A stretch of 64,000 nt of DNA from assembly GCF_000691525.1 (NCBI RefSeq), contig NZ_JMDW01000002.1, forward strand, positions 1 to 64,000, given 5' to 3'. Below the pieces are notes generated by a model. That model did no database searches. It saw only the letters and a list, made by a program, of their open reading frames with translations, and was not told the DNA's origin. The DNA is from Mycolicibacterium neoaurum ATCC 25795. GTDB lineage: Bacteria > Actinomycetota > Actinomycetes > Mycobacteriales > Mycobacteriaceae. Of the stretch, positions 54,826-63,042 are shown piece by piece. The first letter of the stretch is position 1. The number at the start of each line of letters is the position of its first letter. Both the position numbers and the translations under genes were made by a program.

Positions 54826-55682
54826 CCCCAGCCACCAAGTCCGCCAAGGCGCGGCCAGCCGAAGCCAGTACGCCGTTGCCAGCCGACACCCCACCGCTGG
54901 CCTCGGTGCCCGCAGATGGGCTGCCGGCACAGCTGGCCTATCTCACCCGGGTATTGAAGACCCCAACGATCGGACGCTGCTGGGAACCCTTGGCTGAGCA
55001 GGCACGTGACGAGAACTGGTCGCACGAAGAGTATCTGGCTGCCATCTTGCAACGCCAGGTAGCCGACCGGGAATCGGCCGGCACCACCATGCGGATCCGA
55101 ACCGCGCACTTCCCGCAGGTCAAAACCCTAGAGGACTTCAACCTCGACCACCTCCCGTCGCTACGCCGTGATGTTCTCGCGCACCTGGCCACCGGTATGT
55201 TCGTGCCAAAAGCCGAGAACGTCGTGTTGCTTGGACCTCCTGGTATCGGCAAGACGCACTTGGCAATTGGTCTCGGAGTCAAGGCCGCGCACGCCGGCTA
55301 CTCGGTGTTGTTCGACACCGCGAGCAACTGGATCGCCCGCCTCGGGGCCGCCCATCACGGCAACCGGCTGGAGGCCGAACTGAAGAAGATCCGCCGCTAC
55401 AAGCTGATCATTATCGATGAGGTCGGCTATATCCCGTTCGACCAGGACGCGGCCAACCTGTTTTTCCAGTTGATCGCCTCCAGATATGAGATCGGCTCGA
55501 TCATGGTGACCTCAAACTTGCCGTTCGGGCGCTGGGGAGAGACCTTCTCCGATGATGTCGTAGCCGCAGCCATGATCGACCGCCTGGTCCACCACGCCGA
55601 AGTGCTGACCCTCACAGGCGACTCTTACCGGACCCGCACCCGCCGCGAACTCCTCGGCAAAAGCCGCACCAACAGCAATTAG
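54822..55682 (+). CDS. istB: IS21-family helper ATPase IstB
   Basis: 286 residues. AAA+ ATPase with Walker A GPPGIGKTH (Lys144) and Walker B LIIIDEVGYI; the region ahead (LAYLTRVLKTPTIGRCW) is the family N-domain. IstB forms a decamer clamp on the target and activates IstA. The gene is intact, so the element is potentially active. After it the usual right end is not met; instead the passenger genes follow. Confidence 0.95.
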   Translation: MTPATKSAKARPAEASTPLPADTPPLASVPADGLPAQLAYLTRVLKTPTIGRCWEPLAEQARDENWSHEEYLAAILQRQVADRESAGTTMRIRTAHFPQVKTLEDFNLDHLPSLRRDVLAHLATGMFVPKAENVVLLGPPGIGKTHLAIGLGVKAAHAGYSVLFDTASNWIARLGAAHHGNRLEAELKKIRRYKLIIIDEVGYIPFDQDAANLFFQLIASRYEIGSIMVTSNLPFGRWGETFSDDVVAAAMIDRLVHHAEVLTLTGDSYRTRTRRELLGKSRTNSN

Positions 55683-55699
55683 ACTTTTGCCCTTGATTG

Positions 55700-55709
55700 G
55701 CTGAGGGTC
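55700..55709 (+). repeat. Internal copy of left-end motif GCTGAGGGTC
   Basis: GCTGAGGGTC occurs at 53517-53526 in the left terminal repeat and again, in the same orientation, 18 bases after the istB stop. It may be a relic of an earlier terminus, which would mean the passenger genes were added beyond an older right end. The motif is short, so this is tentative. Confidence 0.4.
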
Positions 55710-55736
55710 GACCAGAATCGGTCTGCCGGTCCTTAC

Positions 55737-56294
55737 TTAGGCGGCGCGGTCCAGCAGAGCAATGATATTGCTGCGCAATACATCTTCCTCGACGTGGGCG
55801 GTGATCAGTGCACACGCCACCGGATCGCCGCCACGCAGAACACCTAACAACAGATGCTCAGAATCGATGGTTGACTCATGATGGGCGACCGCCTCGCGCA
55901 GTGCGAGTTTGAGCGCTTCTTTGGCGGGCTTGCTGAATGCAAGATTCCCGCGCTGAGGCCGGCGCCCTGCATCGCTGACCGCATCGTCGAAGGTTCCTGC
56001 ACCGAACGTATGATTGATGCGCTCGCGCACACGGTGCAGATCAATTCCGATCGACTGTAGGGCGTCGGCGTCTGACTCAAATGATGCTCCGCTCGCGTTG
56101 GCGCCAAGCTGCTCACGCACCGAATCGACGGTCATCCCCACCGCAGCGAGCTCACCCGAGAGCTCGCTGCTGGCGCTCTGCACAATCCCGGCCACCAAGT
56201 GTTCAGGCCCAATCACTGTGGCACCGAGGTCTTTTGCTTCTTCCTGAGCCAAAACGACAGCCACGCGGGCATGCCGGCCAAAACGTTCGAACAT
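55737..56294 (-). CDS. Stand-alone Clp-N (ClpA/ClpB N-domain) protein, IS21 passenger
   Basis: 185 residues with two Clp-N repeats: FGRHARVAVVLAQEEAKDLG and GPEHLVAGIVQS (about 4-35), and FSKPAKEALKLALREAVAHH with EHLLLGVLR (about 115-150). No ATPase domain. Such proteins pair with a small HTH protein in actinobacteria and may act as adaptor or sensor competing with ClpC for partners. It starts 4 bases after the HTH stop and is cotranscribed with it inside the transposon. Confidence 0.85.
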   Translation of the reverse strand: MFERFGRHARVAVVLAQEEAKDLGATVIGPEHLVAGIVQSASSELSGELAAVGMTVDSVREQLGANASGASFESDADALQSIGIDLHRVRERINHTFGAGTFDDAVSDAGRRPQRGNLAFSKPAKEALKLALREAVAHHESTIDSEHLLLGVLRGGDPVACALITAHVEEDVLRSNIIALLDRAA

Positions 56295-56298
56295 CGTG

Positions 56299-56511
56299 TT
56301 ATCTCCTCCGGTTGTATTTCTGATGCACCGCCTGGCGACTCACCCCGAGGGCATCGGCGATCGCCTGCCAACTCCACCCCTGCGCACGCGCACTGCGGAC
56401 GTGGATCGCTTCCAGCCGCTCCTGCAGCCGTTGCAGCGCGAGCACTGTACGCAAACCCAACTCCGGGTCCTCACTGCACGCCGCGTCGTCGAACCCATCG
56501 AGATCAGTCAC
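56299..56511 (-). CDS. Small HTH regulator, IS21 passenger
   Basis: 70 residues from GTG 56511. The C-terminal half, GWSWQAIADALGVSRQAVHQ then KYNRRR, is a helix-turn-helix of the homeodomain-like/sigma-70 region 4 type; the N-terminal half is acidic (DLDGFDDAACSEDPELG). No ribosome site is present, and a -10 TACGTT lies just 7 bases ahead, so it is probably a leaderless mRNA. Encoded with the Clp-N gene as a two-gene unit; autoregulation through TGTCAA-N6-TTGACA is likely. Confidence 0.85.
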   Translation of the reverse strand: MTDLDGFDDAACSEDPELGLRTVLALQRLQERLEAIHVRSARAQGWSWQAIADALGVSRQAVHQKYNRRR

Positions 56512-56517
56512 ACCGTC

Positions 56518-56558
56518 AACGTAGATTGACGATGCCTACTTGTCAACCCAAATTGACA
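56518..56558 (-). promoter_or_regulatory. Passenger-operon promoter with HTH operator
   Basis: Minus strand: -35 TTGACA (complement of 56541-56546), 17-base spacer, -10 TACGTT (complement of 56518-56523), and the GTG start at the expected +1. The -35 is part of TGTCAA-CCCAAA-TTGACA (56541-56558), an 18-base perfect inverted repeat. GTCAACCCAAA recurs at 56570-56580. Confidence 0.7.
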
Positions 56559-56575
56559 CGTAATCGTTAGTCAAC

Positions 56576-56633
56576 CCAAAGGTGGGTCAACTCGCGAGAC
56601 CCGCAGGGGGTCAATTTTGAGAAACCGTTGACA
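56576..56633 (-). repeat. Right imperfect terminal repeat of the IS21 element
   Basis: Inward sequence begins TGTCAACGGTTTC, includes AAAATTGACCCCCTGCGGGTC and GTTGACCCACC, and aligns to the left end with GTTGACCC at equal distance from the tip. It continues into the promoter region of the passenger genes, which share GTCAACCC motifs. Confidence 0.75.
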
Positions 56634-56638
56634 CCCCA
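56634..56638. repeat. Target-site duplication, right copy (CCCCA)
   Basis: CCCCA directly after the right end, identical to 53486-53490. Confidence 0.85.
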
Positions 56639-56954
56639 GGCTTTCTACCGTTCGCTCGCCGAGATGATTGCGCCGGTCTGGGCGACCAACAGGCCGCCAA
56701 CCCCTCACCGGCAAATCAGGATCACCGAGCGAGCACAGCGCCGGGCACTGCACTGGACCCAGCACCGGATACTCGCTGCCGCCGGCGATGACATCGTGAT
56801 CACCGAACAACTCGTCCGCGTCGTCAACATGATCGACTCGCCACGGCGGCTCTTCGAGCCCCGGATTCTCGGACGCGTTGCCGCATACCACCTGCGTCTA
56901 GCTGTGCCATCACGCGATCGACGTACGACGCGAAAGACCGCGGAAGACTTTTGA
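56639..56954 (+). pseudogene. FAD monooxygenase, 3' part, displaced by IS21 element
   Basis: C-terminal 105 codons of the monooxygenase opened at 52418: it continues GLGNP with QAFYRSLAEMIAPVWATN and ends with VRVVNMIDSPRRLFEPRIL and GRVAAYHLR, the family C-terminal pattern. The frame matches the 5' part after collapsing the duplicated CCCCA. Its apparent own start (TTG 56628) lies in the element and there is no ribosome site, so it is unlikely to be translated. Confidence 0.92.
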
Positions 56955-56965
56955 CACCGCCGACC

Positions 56966-58339
56966 TCAGGTGTCGCGCAGAGACTCCCCCACCCAGCCCG
57001 AACGCGTCGTCAGAGCCAACGCGGTAAGGATGCACACAGCGGCCGTGCCTGTAAGGCCGAGCACCATGCCCCACTGCGCACTGTGGGGTTGGTTGACGAC
57101 CTCACTACTTGTCGACGACACGAAACCGGTGAGCCCCAGGATCACGCCATAGACACCGGCTCCGGCTGCGGCCGCGATGGTCTCACCGGCCGACCACAGT
57201 CCGACGAGGACTCCGGCTCGTCGTTCGCACGACTCACCGGCATCCTCAGCCAAGGTATCGGCGAGCATGGTGTTGGCCAGCAATTGTGCTCCAGCGAAAC
57301 CGGTTCCGGCAATGGCGAATACCGCACAGGCCACGGGCAATCTACTCGACTCAGCGAGCAGAGGCAGCGCGGTTGCCGAGCAGGTCCCCGCGCCGAAAAC
57401 TGTCAACGCAACCTGAAGGCAACGCCTGTCTCCGAATCGGATTGCGGCCCGGGTCCATAACGGCATGGTCAGCAGCAATGGTGCCAGCACACTGACGAAC
57501 AGCGGTGCGATCGCCTCTTCCGATCCCAGGAACTGGGCCGCCATGTACGGCAATCCCGCCAATGCCGCGGCGATCACCACCTCGACGAGGAGAAAGACGG
57601 CCAACAGGATCGAGAAGCGCTGATTGTGGTGAGCTACGGACAGCGCTGCGCGCAAGGATCCGGCACCGTCGGCAGTGGCATTCACCGTCGCCTGGGCGGG
57701 GCGGCGCGCGCTGTACAACGCGGCACACGCGCCGACAAAGATCACACACCCCATGGCGACCGCCATGACGTGATATCCATGCGTACCGCCGCCGCTCACT
57801 GCGGTCAGCAGTGGCGCGACGCCACCCGCTGCCAGTATGGCCACGCCGAGAAAGCCCATCCGCCACGCCGTCATGGACTTTCGTTCCTGCGCGCCGGCCC
57901 CCAGTTCAGCGGGTAATACGCCGTACGGAACCGCGAATGCGGAGAAGCCGGCACCCGCCAGCGCAAGTGTGATCCCCACCCACCAAGCCGCTGCGACCCC
58001 GGTGAACGGAGAACAGAACACCGCGATGAATGCGACGGGGAACGAGATCGCCCCGGCAGCCAACCACGGCCGGCGAGGACCCCAACGGGACATCGTTGCA
58101 TCCGATAGGCGCCCGACGATGGGGTTGTAGACCAGATCCAACAGCTTGGGCAGAAAGACCACCAAACCGGCCACGCCCGCTGCGACGCCAAGCACGTTGG
58201 TCAGGTAGTAGAGCAGGACGAGCCCCGGAACCACGGCATAGGTCGCCGTCGCCAGCGACCCGGCACCGAATGCGGCCCGTTCCATTGTCGTCAGTGCGTA
58301 CACCGCACCTTTTCCGTCTCGGGCCGCCGTCATCGGCAT
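56966..58339 (-). CDS. GPH-family (melibiose-type) MFS symporter
   Basis: 457 residues, 12 hydrophobic segments. Motifs: PKLLDLVYNPIVGRLSDAT and RWGPRRPWLAAGA, the GPH sodium/melibiose motif after TM2, and a C-terminal EDAGESCERRAGVLVGLWSA, the second GPH motif. Family members take up glycosides, pentoses or sulfonated compounds with Na+ or H+. As last gene of the FAH-ligase-hydroxylase-P450 operon it probably imports that operon's substrate. Confidence 0.88.
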   Translation of the reverse strand: MPMTAARDGKGAVYALTTMERAAFGAGSLATATYAVVPGLVLLYYLTNVLGVAAGVAGLVVFLPKLLDLVYNPIVGRLSDATMSRWGPRRPWLAAGAISFPVAFIAVFCSPFTGVAAAWWVGITLALAGAGFSAFAVPYGVLPAELGAGAQERKSMTAWRMGFLGVAILAAGGVAPLLTAVSGGGTHGYHVMAVAMGCVIFVGACAALYSARRPAQATVNATADGAGSLRAALSVAHHNQRFSILLAVFLLVEVVIAAALAGLPYMAAQFLGSEEAIAPLFVSVLAPLLLTMPLWTRAAIRFGDRRCLQVALTVFGAGTCSATALPLLAESSRLPVACAVFAIAGTGFAGAQLLANTMLADTLAEDAGESCERRAGVLVGLWSAGETIAAAAGAGVYGVILGLTGFVSSTSSEVVNQPHSAQWGMVLGLTGTAAVCILTALALTTRSGWVGESLRDT

Positions 58340-58363
58340 CAGTCGTGTTCCTTTTGCCGTTTC

Positions 58364-59554
58364 TTATGCGGTGATGAGGCGGAGGGGAAGTTGGGCGTAA
58401 CTGCGGATGATGTTGTTGACTCCCCAGATCGGTTGGCCGGTCAACTCGATACGGTCGACACGCTCGATCATCGCCTTGAGCATCGCTGTGGTCTCCAACC
58501 GGGCCAGGCCCTGTCCGGCGCAGGCGTGTGCACCGCTGCCGAACCCGACGTGCCGCCCGGCATCGTTACCGATGTCGAACACATCTGGGGCATCCCATTC
58601 CCGTTCGTCCCGGTTGGCCGAGGCGTACATCACCAGCACTCGGGCACCTGCCGGTAGGCGGACGTCCGACACGACGCACTCCCGTGCCGTCTTGCGGGTG
58701 AAGGCCCGCAGCGGCGACTCGAAGCGGACCACTTCGTTGATGGCATTGGGAATTCGGGCCGGATCATCCTTCAACAGTTGCCACTGCTCGGGATGGGTGG
58801 CGAACAGATACAACGCACTGGAGATTGCGCTGATCGTCGTGTCCAGCGACGGCGCGATGTAGTCGATGAGCAGCGGTGGAACCTCTTCGGCGGCCAGCGT
58901 GCCCTCGTCGACGGCAGTCAGCAGCTCGTGAGCCATGCTGTCGGGCAGTACGTTGCGCTCGCGCACCACCCGCTGGGCGAAGCGCAGCATCTGCAGGCTA
59001 CGCGGAACGGCTTGTAACGCCTGCACATTGCCCGGCCCGAGAATGTCGAACGTGGCTGCGCCCCAGTCGAGTAGGTGCTTGCGTTCACCACGTGGCCACC
59101 CAACCAGATCGGGCACGACGGCCAGCGGCAGGGCGGTGGCCAGGTCGGCAACCCCATCCACGGTCCGCCGGGCCAGGGCGGCATCGACGATGGCACGTGC
59201 CAGGGCGTCGACGTCGTCGCTCAGGGTGCGCAGTGCCCGGGGCATCAGCCGGTGCGCGACGAGCTTGCGGCGCCTATTGTGATCGGCTCCGTCGCTGTTG
59301 AGTGTGGTCCCCCGCGACAGACGATTGGTCAGCGGATTCGCCGCCACACCATGTCCGGAAAGGAAGAGATTATCGTCGCGTAGCGTCGCCTTGCATTCGC
59401 TGAAGCGCGGCAGCGCATAGAGGCGTGGGCGAGGAAGCCACACCACCGGACCCAGCTGGCGCATCACTCGGTAGTGCGGGTACGGCTCGAGAATCGCGGA
59501 GCGGGTGTAGATGTCGGGGCGGTATACCGGTACGGCCGTAGGCGGGCGAAACAC
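58364..59554 (-). CDS. Cytochrome P450
   Basis: 396 residues from GTG 59554. I-helix APSLDTTISAI (the acid/alcohol pair is present as D-T-T), ExxR in NEVVRFESP and the haem-binding loop FGSGAHACAGQGLARLE with Cys345. A soluble bacterial class I P450 that needs a ferredoxin and reductase; none is encoded beside it, so it must borrow redox partners. It lies between a flavin hydroxylase and a transporter, which suggests hydroxylation of the operon's substrate. Confidence 0.93.
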   Translation of the reverse strand: MFRPPTAVPVYRPDIYTRSAILEPYPHYRVMRQLGPVVWLPRPRLYALPRFSECKATLRDDNLFLSGHGVAANPLTNRLSRGTTLNSDGADHNRRRKLVAHRLMPRALRTLSDDVDALARAIVDAALARRTVDGVADLATALPLAVVPDLVGWPRGERKHLLDWGAATFDILGPGNVQALQAVPRSLQMLRFAQRVVRERNVLPDSMAHELLTAVDEGTLAAEEVPPLLIDYIAPSLDTTISAISSALYLFATHPEQWQLLKDDPARIPNAINEVVRFESPLRAFTRKTARECVVSDVRLPAGARVLVMYASANRDEREWDAPDVFDIGNDAGRHVGFGSGAHACAGQGLARLETTAMLKAMIERVDRIELTGQPIWGVNNIIRSYAQLPLRLITA

Positions 59555-59605
59555 GTCGGCGATTCCTGTTCGTCAAGAGTGGCTGCGGGTCAGACCCGTT
59601 CATGC

Positions 59606-61159
59606 CTACGGGTGGGCGTGTTGGCGATCGCGTCGAAACAGCGGCACTGCGCGACAGATGGTGTCGAGATTGCGGCCGGCAATCATGACCGTGCCATCGG
59701 GTCGCACTACTGCGCCCGCGAGATGACGGCGGCGCAACCATCGATCCAGGTCCGACCCTGGCGCAGCGTAGACAGCGCACGCACCCCGGAAAGTGATGGT
59801 CTCCTGTTGCGCAGCGCTCAGGGCAGCACTGGTGATGACGCCGAAGCACGGTCCGAGATGTTCGTCGAGGCGGATGCCGTTGCCGAGCCGCGAATTCGGA
59901 CACAACTGCCCAGCAATGCCGCCTGGTCGCAGCGAGCGCCGCACCATCGACGAGGAGTGCAGCGACGGAGTGCGGGAGTCGACGACCTTCGCTCTCAGTC
60001 CCGGTACCACATGCAGGTACGGCAGCAACGCAGATCGCGCAGCGGCACCGATCCGGCCCCCGGAGGTCATGGCCCGGCCCACGTTGAGCGCCAGCGAGAT
60101 CATGTGCCGTGCGTGTGGGCGACGCTCGGTCTCGTAACTGTCGAGCACGCTCGGTGCAAGATCTCGGTGGTGCACGCCGGCGATCTTCCACGCCAGATTC
60201 ATCGCGTCACGCAGACCGGCTCCCATGCCCTGGCCGATGAACGGCGGTGTCAGGTGCGCGGCATCACCGAGCAGGAACGTGTTCCCGCGGCGCCAACGGT
60301 CAGCGAGTTGCGCTCGGAATGTGTACTCCGCGGTGCGAATCAGGCGTAGCGAGGCTTCGTCGACGCCTCGCATCCAGGGCGCGATCAACGGACGAAGTTC
60401 GGTCACGGTGGCGTAATCGTCGACCGACTCGTGATCCAACAGGCGGAATTCCCAGCGGTAGCGATCAGGACCGATCCGCATGTACGTCCCGGCTCGATGC
60501 TCGTCACAGAGCTGATGCACGCCCTCCCACTGCTGTAGGTCGGCATCGGTCGCGATATCGACCACCAGCCAGCGTTGATCGAACCCCATGCTCCGCATCT
60601 CGGCGCCGATCGCCGTCCGGACAATGCTGTTCGCACCGTCGCAGCCCAGCACGAAGTCCGCGCTGATCACCGAATCCTGTCCGGTCGCGCGGCTACGCAC
60701 ATGCAGGCGGAGCGGACTGCCTGTGGTCAGCACGTCGACAACCTCTGTGTCACCGCGAAGCTGCGCCTGCCGATACCGAGTCAGATTGGTTCGCAACACT
60801 TCTTCGAGTTGCGGCTGATCGAACATGTTCGCCGCTGGATAGCCATTCCGGGTGACCGTGGTGTCGCGCCGGAATCGTGCCAGCACGGTCATGTCACGGT
60901 CGATCAGCTGCAGACCACGGGCCGGCCGCGCGATGCCGGCGAACTCTTGCGCGACGCCGAGGCGCCCCAGGATGCGGTAGACCTCATCGTCGAGATGGAC
61001 CGCCCTGGGTTGCGGGTAGACCTGCGACCACCGGTCCAGCACCAACGTCTCGACACCGTACTGAGCCAGCAGTGTCGCCACCGTGATTCCGGTGGGACCA
61101 CCACCGACTATCACCACCGGCACGTGCTCGACGGTCTCCTGTTGCGTGGAGCCGCTCAC
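59606..61159 (-). CDS. MhpA-like FAD-dependent aromatic hydroxylase
   Basis: 517 residues. FAD-binding VGGGPTG and ADP-contact DRW near 42, the DG motif GCDGANSIVR, and GDAAHLTPPFIGQGMGAG, all as in 3-(3-hydroxyphenyl)propionate hydroxylase (MhpA) and related aromatic hydroxylases. It uses NAD(P)H and O2 to hydroxylate a phenolic or conjugated ring. The start overlaps the ligase stop (ATGA), so the two are coupled. Confidence 0.9.
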   Translation of the reverse strand: MSGSTQQETVEHVPVVIVGGGPTGITVATLLAQYGVETLVLDRWSQVYPQPRAVHLDDEVYRILGRLGVAQEFAGIARPARGLQLIDRDMTVLARFRRDTTVTRNGYPAANMFDQPQLEEVLRTNLTRYRQAQLRGDTEVVDVLTTGSPLRLHVRSRATGQDSVISADFVLGCDGANSIVRTAIGAEMRSMGFDQRWLVVDIATDADLQQWEGVHQLCDEHRAGTYMRIGPDRYRWEFRLLDHESVDDYATVTELRPLIAPWMRGVDEASLRLIRTAEYTFRAQLADRWRRGNTFLLGDAAHLTPPFIGQGMGAGLRDAMNLAWKIAGVHHRDLAPSVLDSYETERRPHARHMISLALNVGRAMTSGGRIGAAARSALLPYLHVVPGLRAKVVDSRTPSLHSSSMVRRSLRPGGIAGQLCPNSRLGNGIRLDEHLGPCFGVITSAALSAAQQETITFRGACAVYAAPGSDLDRWLRRRHLAGAVVRPDGTVMIAGRNLDTICRAVPLFRRDRQHAHP

Positions 61160-63042
61160 GGTGCGGTGATCTCGTGATTCACCGCGAACGATTTCACCGT
61201 CCGCTCCACAGCGGCGCGGTCCGCGGTCGCTGCCAGCTCGATCATCACCACTGGCACCCCTGCGTCGACCGCGCCGCGGACGCTGAGCACCCCTGCGTGA
61301 TCGGTCAACGCCTCGGCCACAGCATGTTCGGCGGCGATGGCGCGAAGCGGTACCTTGTAAGGCTTGCCGACGTCGGTGACCGGTATCGCGTCGATGACAG
61401 CGACGCTCTTAGGCGCCGCAGCGCGTTCGGCGATGTGCTCAGCGGCGAAGGCCGCCAGTTCATCGCCGGTGACGGTGGCACCGGGTCGGACGGTGACGAA
61501 ACCGACCGGTACCTCACCTGAGTGGACGTCGGGTCGCGCCACGGCTGCGGCCGCGGCGACATCGGGATGAGCCAGCAGCGCGTCCTCGATGATTGCGGGA
61601 TCGATGTTGTGGCCGCCACGAATGATGAGGTCTTTGGCCCGGCCCGCGAGGTAGATGAAACCATCCTCGTCGACACGTGCCAGGTCTCCGGTGTCGAGCC
61701 AACCGTCGCGCAGCGCACCGCGGCCGTCGAGCACGTAACCGTCCTCTGTGCGTTCGGTCACATAGCCGGGAAACACCGTTGGCCCACTGATGGCCAGTGT
61801 GCCCACGTGACCAGGTGAAACATCCTGCCAGGAACCATCTTCGCCGATCTCGACGACGCGGAGTTGCTGGTAGGGCATGCGCTGTCCGACCGATCCCGGC
61901 CGAGGATGGTCGGCGAAGCTGCGTGCACTGGCGCATGTCGCCTCGGTGAGCCCGTAACCCTCGACCAGATTCACACCCGTGGCACTGAGGAAGTTTTGGC
62001 GCACGGTATCGGGCAGCGCGGAGGCACCCGACACCGCCGAGGTCAGCGTCGAGATATCGGCATCGACCGGAATCTGGGCCAGCACCGCGTACACGGTGGG
62101 TACGGCGCTCATCGCCGCCAGCCTGTAGTGCTCCACGATCTTCCAAAAATGTTGATACAGGCCTATATCGCGGTATCCGAGCGGCCCTGCCCACACCACC
62201 GACCGGCCGCGCAGTAAAGGCGCCAGCAGGGTCACCAGCAGCGCGTTGACGTGGAACAGCGGCAGCGCCGCGAACACCACCGCATCATCGGCGAGGTCGG
62301 CGCTGAGCGCCACCATCCAGGCGTCGGCCACTTCGTTGCCATGGGTGTGCGCGGCCAGTTTGGGCATTCCGGTGGTTCCGCCGGTATGAAACAGCGCGGC
62401 CAACTGGGCTGAATCCGGGGTACCGTTCTCGAGCGGTTGCGGGTCTTGTTCGGCCGCAAGTGCCGACAGATAGCCGATGGTGATACCCGGCAATGCCGGA
62501 AGCGCTTGCGGCTCATCGTCGGCCAGTGTCGGCCGCACCAGGAGCACGGTGTCGAGCAGACCGGCATCAGCCAGAACGGCGGCACGTTCGATAGCTCTGG
62601 GGTCCAGGTCAGGTGCCGCGGTGATCAGCAGGCGAGCGCCTGAGAGCCGGGCCAACTCGAGGACGTGCTCGTCCGACAGTGATCCGTTGATGGGTACCGC
62701 GATGCCGGCGGCCTGCGCCGCCAGTGTGGCGGTGATCAGTTCGTCGCAGTTCGGACTGATCAGCAGCACCGCGCTCGCGCGGTCGATCCCGCAGTGCCGT
62801 AGTGCTTTCGCCGTCCGTGTGACATCGTCGGCAAGTTGGCGGAATGTGCGGCGTGCGCCCCTCTGATAATCGGCCCCCTCCGACAAGACGGTGACCGCGG
62901 TGCGGTCGGGCCACAGCCGTGCGGCCCGCAGGACCACGTCGTAAGTGGACGCCGGGAGTCCACGACTCTCCAACGGCAGCTGTTCGATGGCAGTAAGGTC
63001 CTGCGGCGATTGGCCGGCAGGCCACCACAGATCGGCGTTCAT
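61156..63042 (-). CDS. Acyl-CoA synthetase (AMP-binding)
   Basis: 628 residues. ANL superfamily motifs: P-loop FHTGGTTGMPKLAAHTHGNE, EGYGLTEAT, YVTERTEDGYV with WLDTGDLARV, and the C-terminal A10-like GKPYKVPLR with a lysine. It activates a carboxylic acid as an acyl-adenylate and then a CoA thioester. Its position between a fumarylacetoacetase-type enzyme and an aromatic hydroxylase suggests activation of an aromatic or cyclic acid. Overlaps both neighbours by ATGA. Confidence 0.9.
   Translation of the reverse strand: MNADLWWPAGQSPQDLTAIEQLPLESRGLPASTYDVVLRAARLWPDRTAVTVLSEGADYQRGARRTFRQLADDVTRTAKALRHCGIDRASAVLLISPNCDELITATLAAQAAGIAVPINGSLSDEHVLELARLSGARLLITAAPDLDPRAIERAAVLADAGLLDTVLLVRPTLADDEPQALPALPGITIGYLSALAAEQDPQPLENGTPDSAQLAALFHTGGTTGMPKLAAHTHGNEVADAWMVALSADLADDAVVFAALPLFHVNALLVTLLAPLLRGRSVVWAGPLGYRDIGLYQHFWKIVEHYRLAAMSAVPTVYAVLAQIPVDADISTLTSAVSGASALPDTVRQNFLSATGVNLVEGYGLTEATCASARSFADHPRPGSVGQRMPYQQLRVVEIGEDGSWQDVSPGHVGTLAISGPTVFPGYVTERTEDGYVLDGRGALRDGWLDTGDLARVDEDGFIYLAGRAKDLIIRGGHNIDPAIIEDALLAHPDVAAAAAVARPDVHSGEVPVGFVTVRPGATVTGDELAAFAAEHIAERAAAPKSVAVIDAIPVTDVGKPYKVPLRAIAAEHAVAEALTDHAGVLSVRGAVDAGVPVVMIELAATADRAAVERTVKSFAVNHEITAP

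Larger units (their letters stand above)
53491..56633 (+). mobile_element. IS21-family transposon carrying HTH and Clp-N passenger genes
   Basis: 3,143-base element flanked by direct CCCCA. Left end TGTTGCAGCTTCCTGAAAA; right end, read inward on the minus strand, TGTCAACGGTTTCTCAAAA; both start TGT and remain similar for about 58 bases, with GTTGACCC at position 44 of the left and 43 of the right end. Inside lie istA and istB (plus strand) and two minus-strand passengers (HTH and Clp-N). Ordinary IS21 elements are 2-2.5 kb with only istAB, so this is an expanded form. Excision would restore the host gene exactly, showing that one transposition event carried the whole unit. Confidence 0.9.

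Noticed and set aside
53491-56633. Composite of two separate insertions in the monooxygenase gene
   Set aside because: Only one 5-bp duplication at the outer ends is found, and the inner boundary after istB has no target duplication or terminal TGT repeat, so a single element is simpler.
56571-56891. Minus-strand frame of 106 codons beyond the transposon
   Set aside because: It is opposite the displaced 3' part of the monooxygenase, which has clear family similarity in the other direction.
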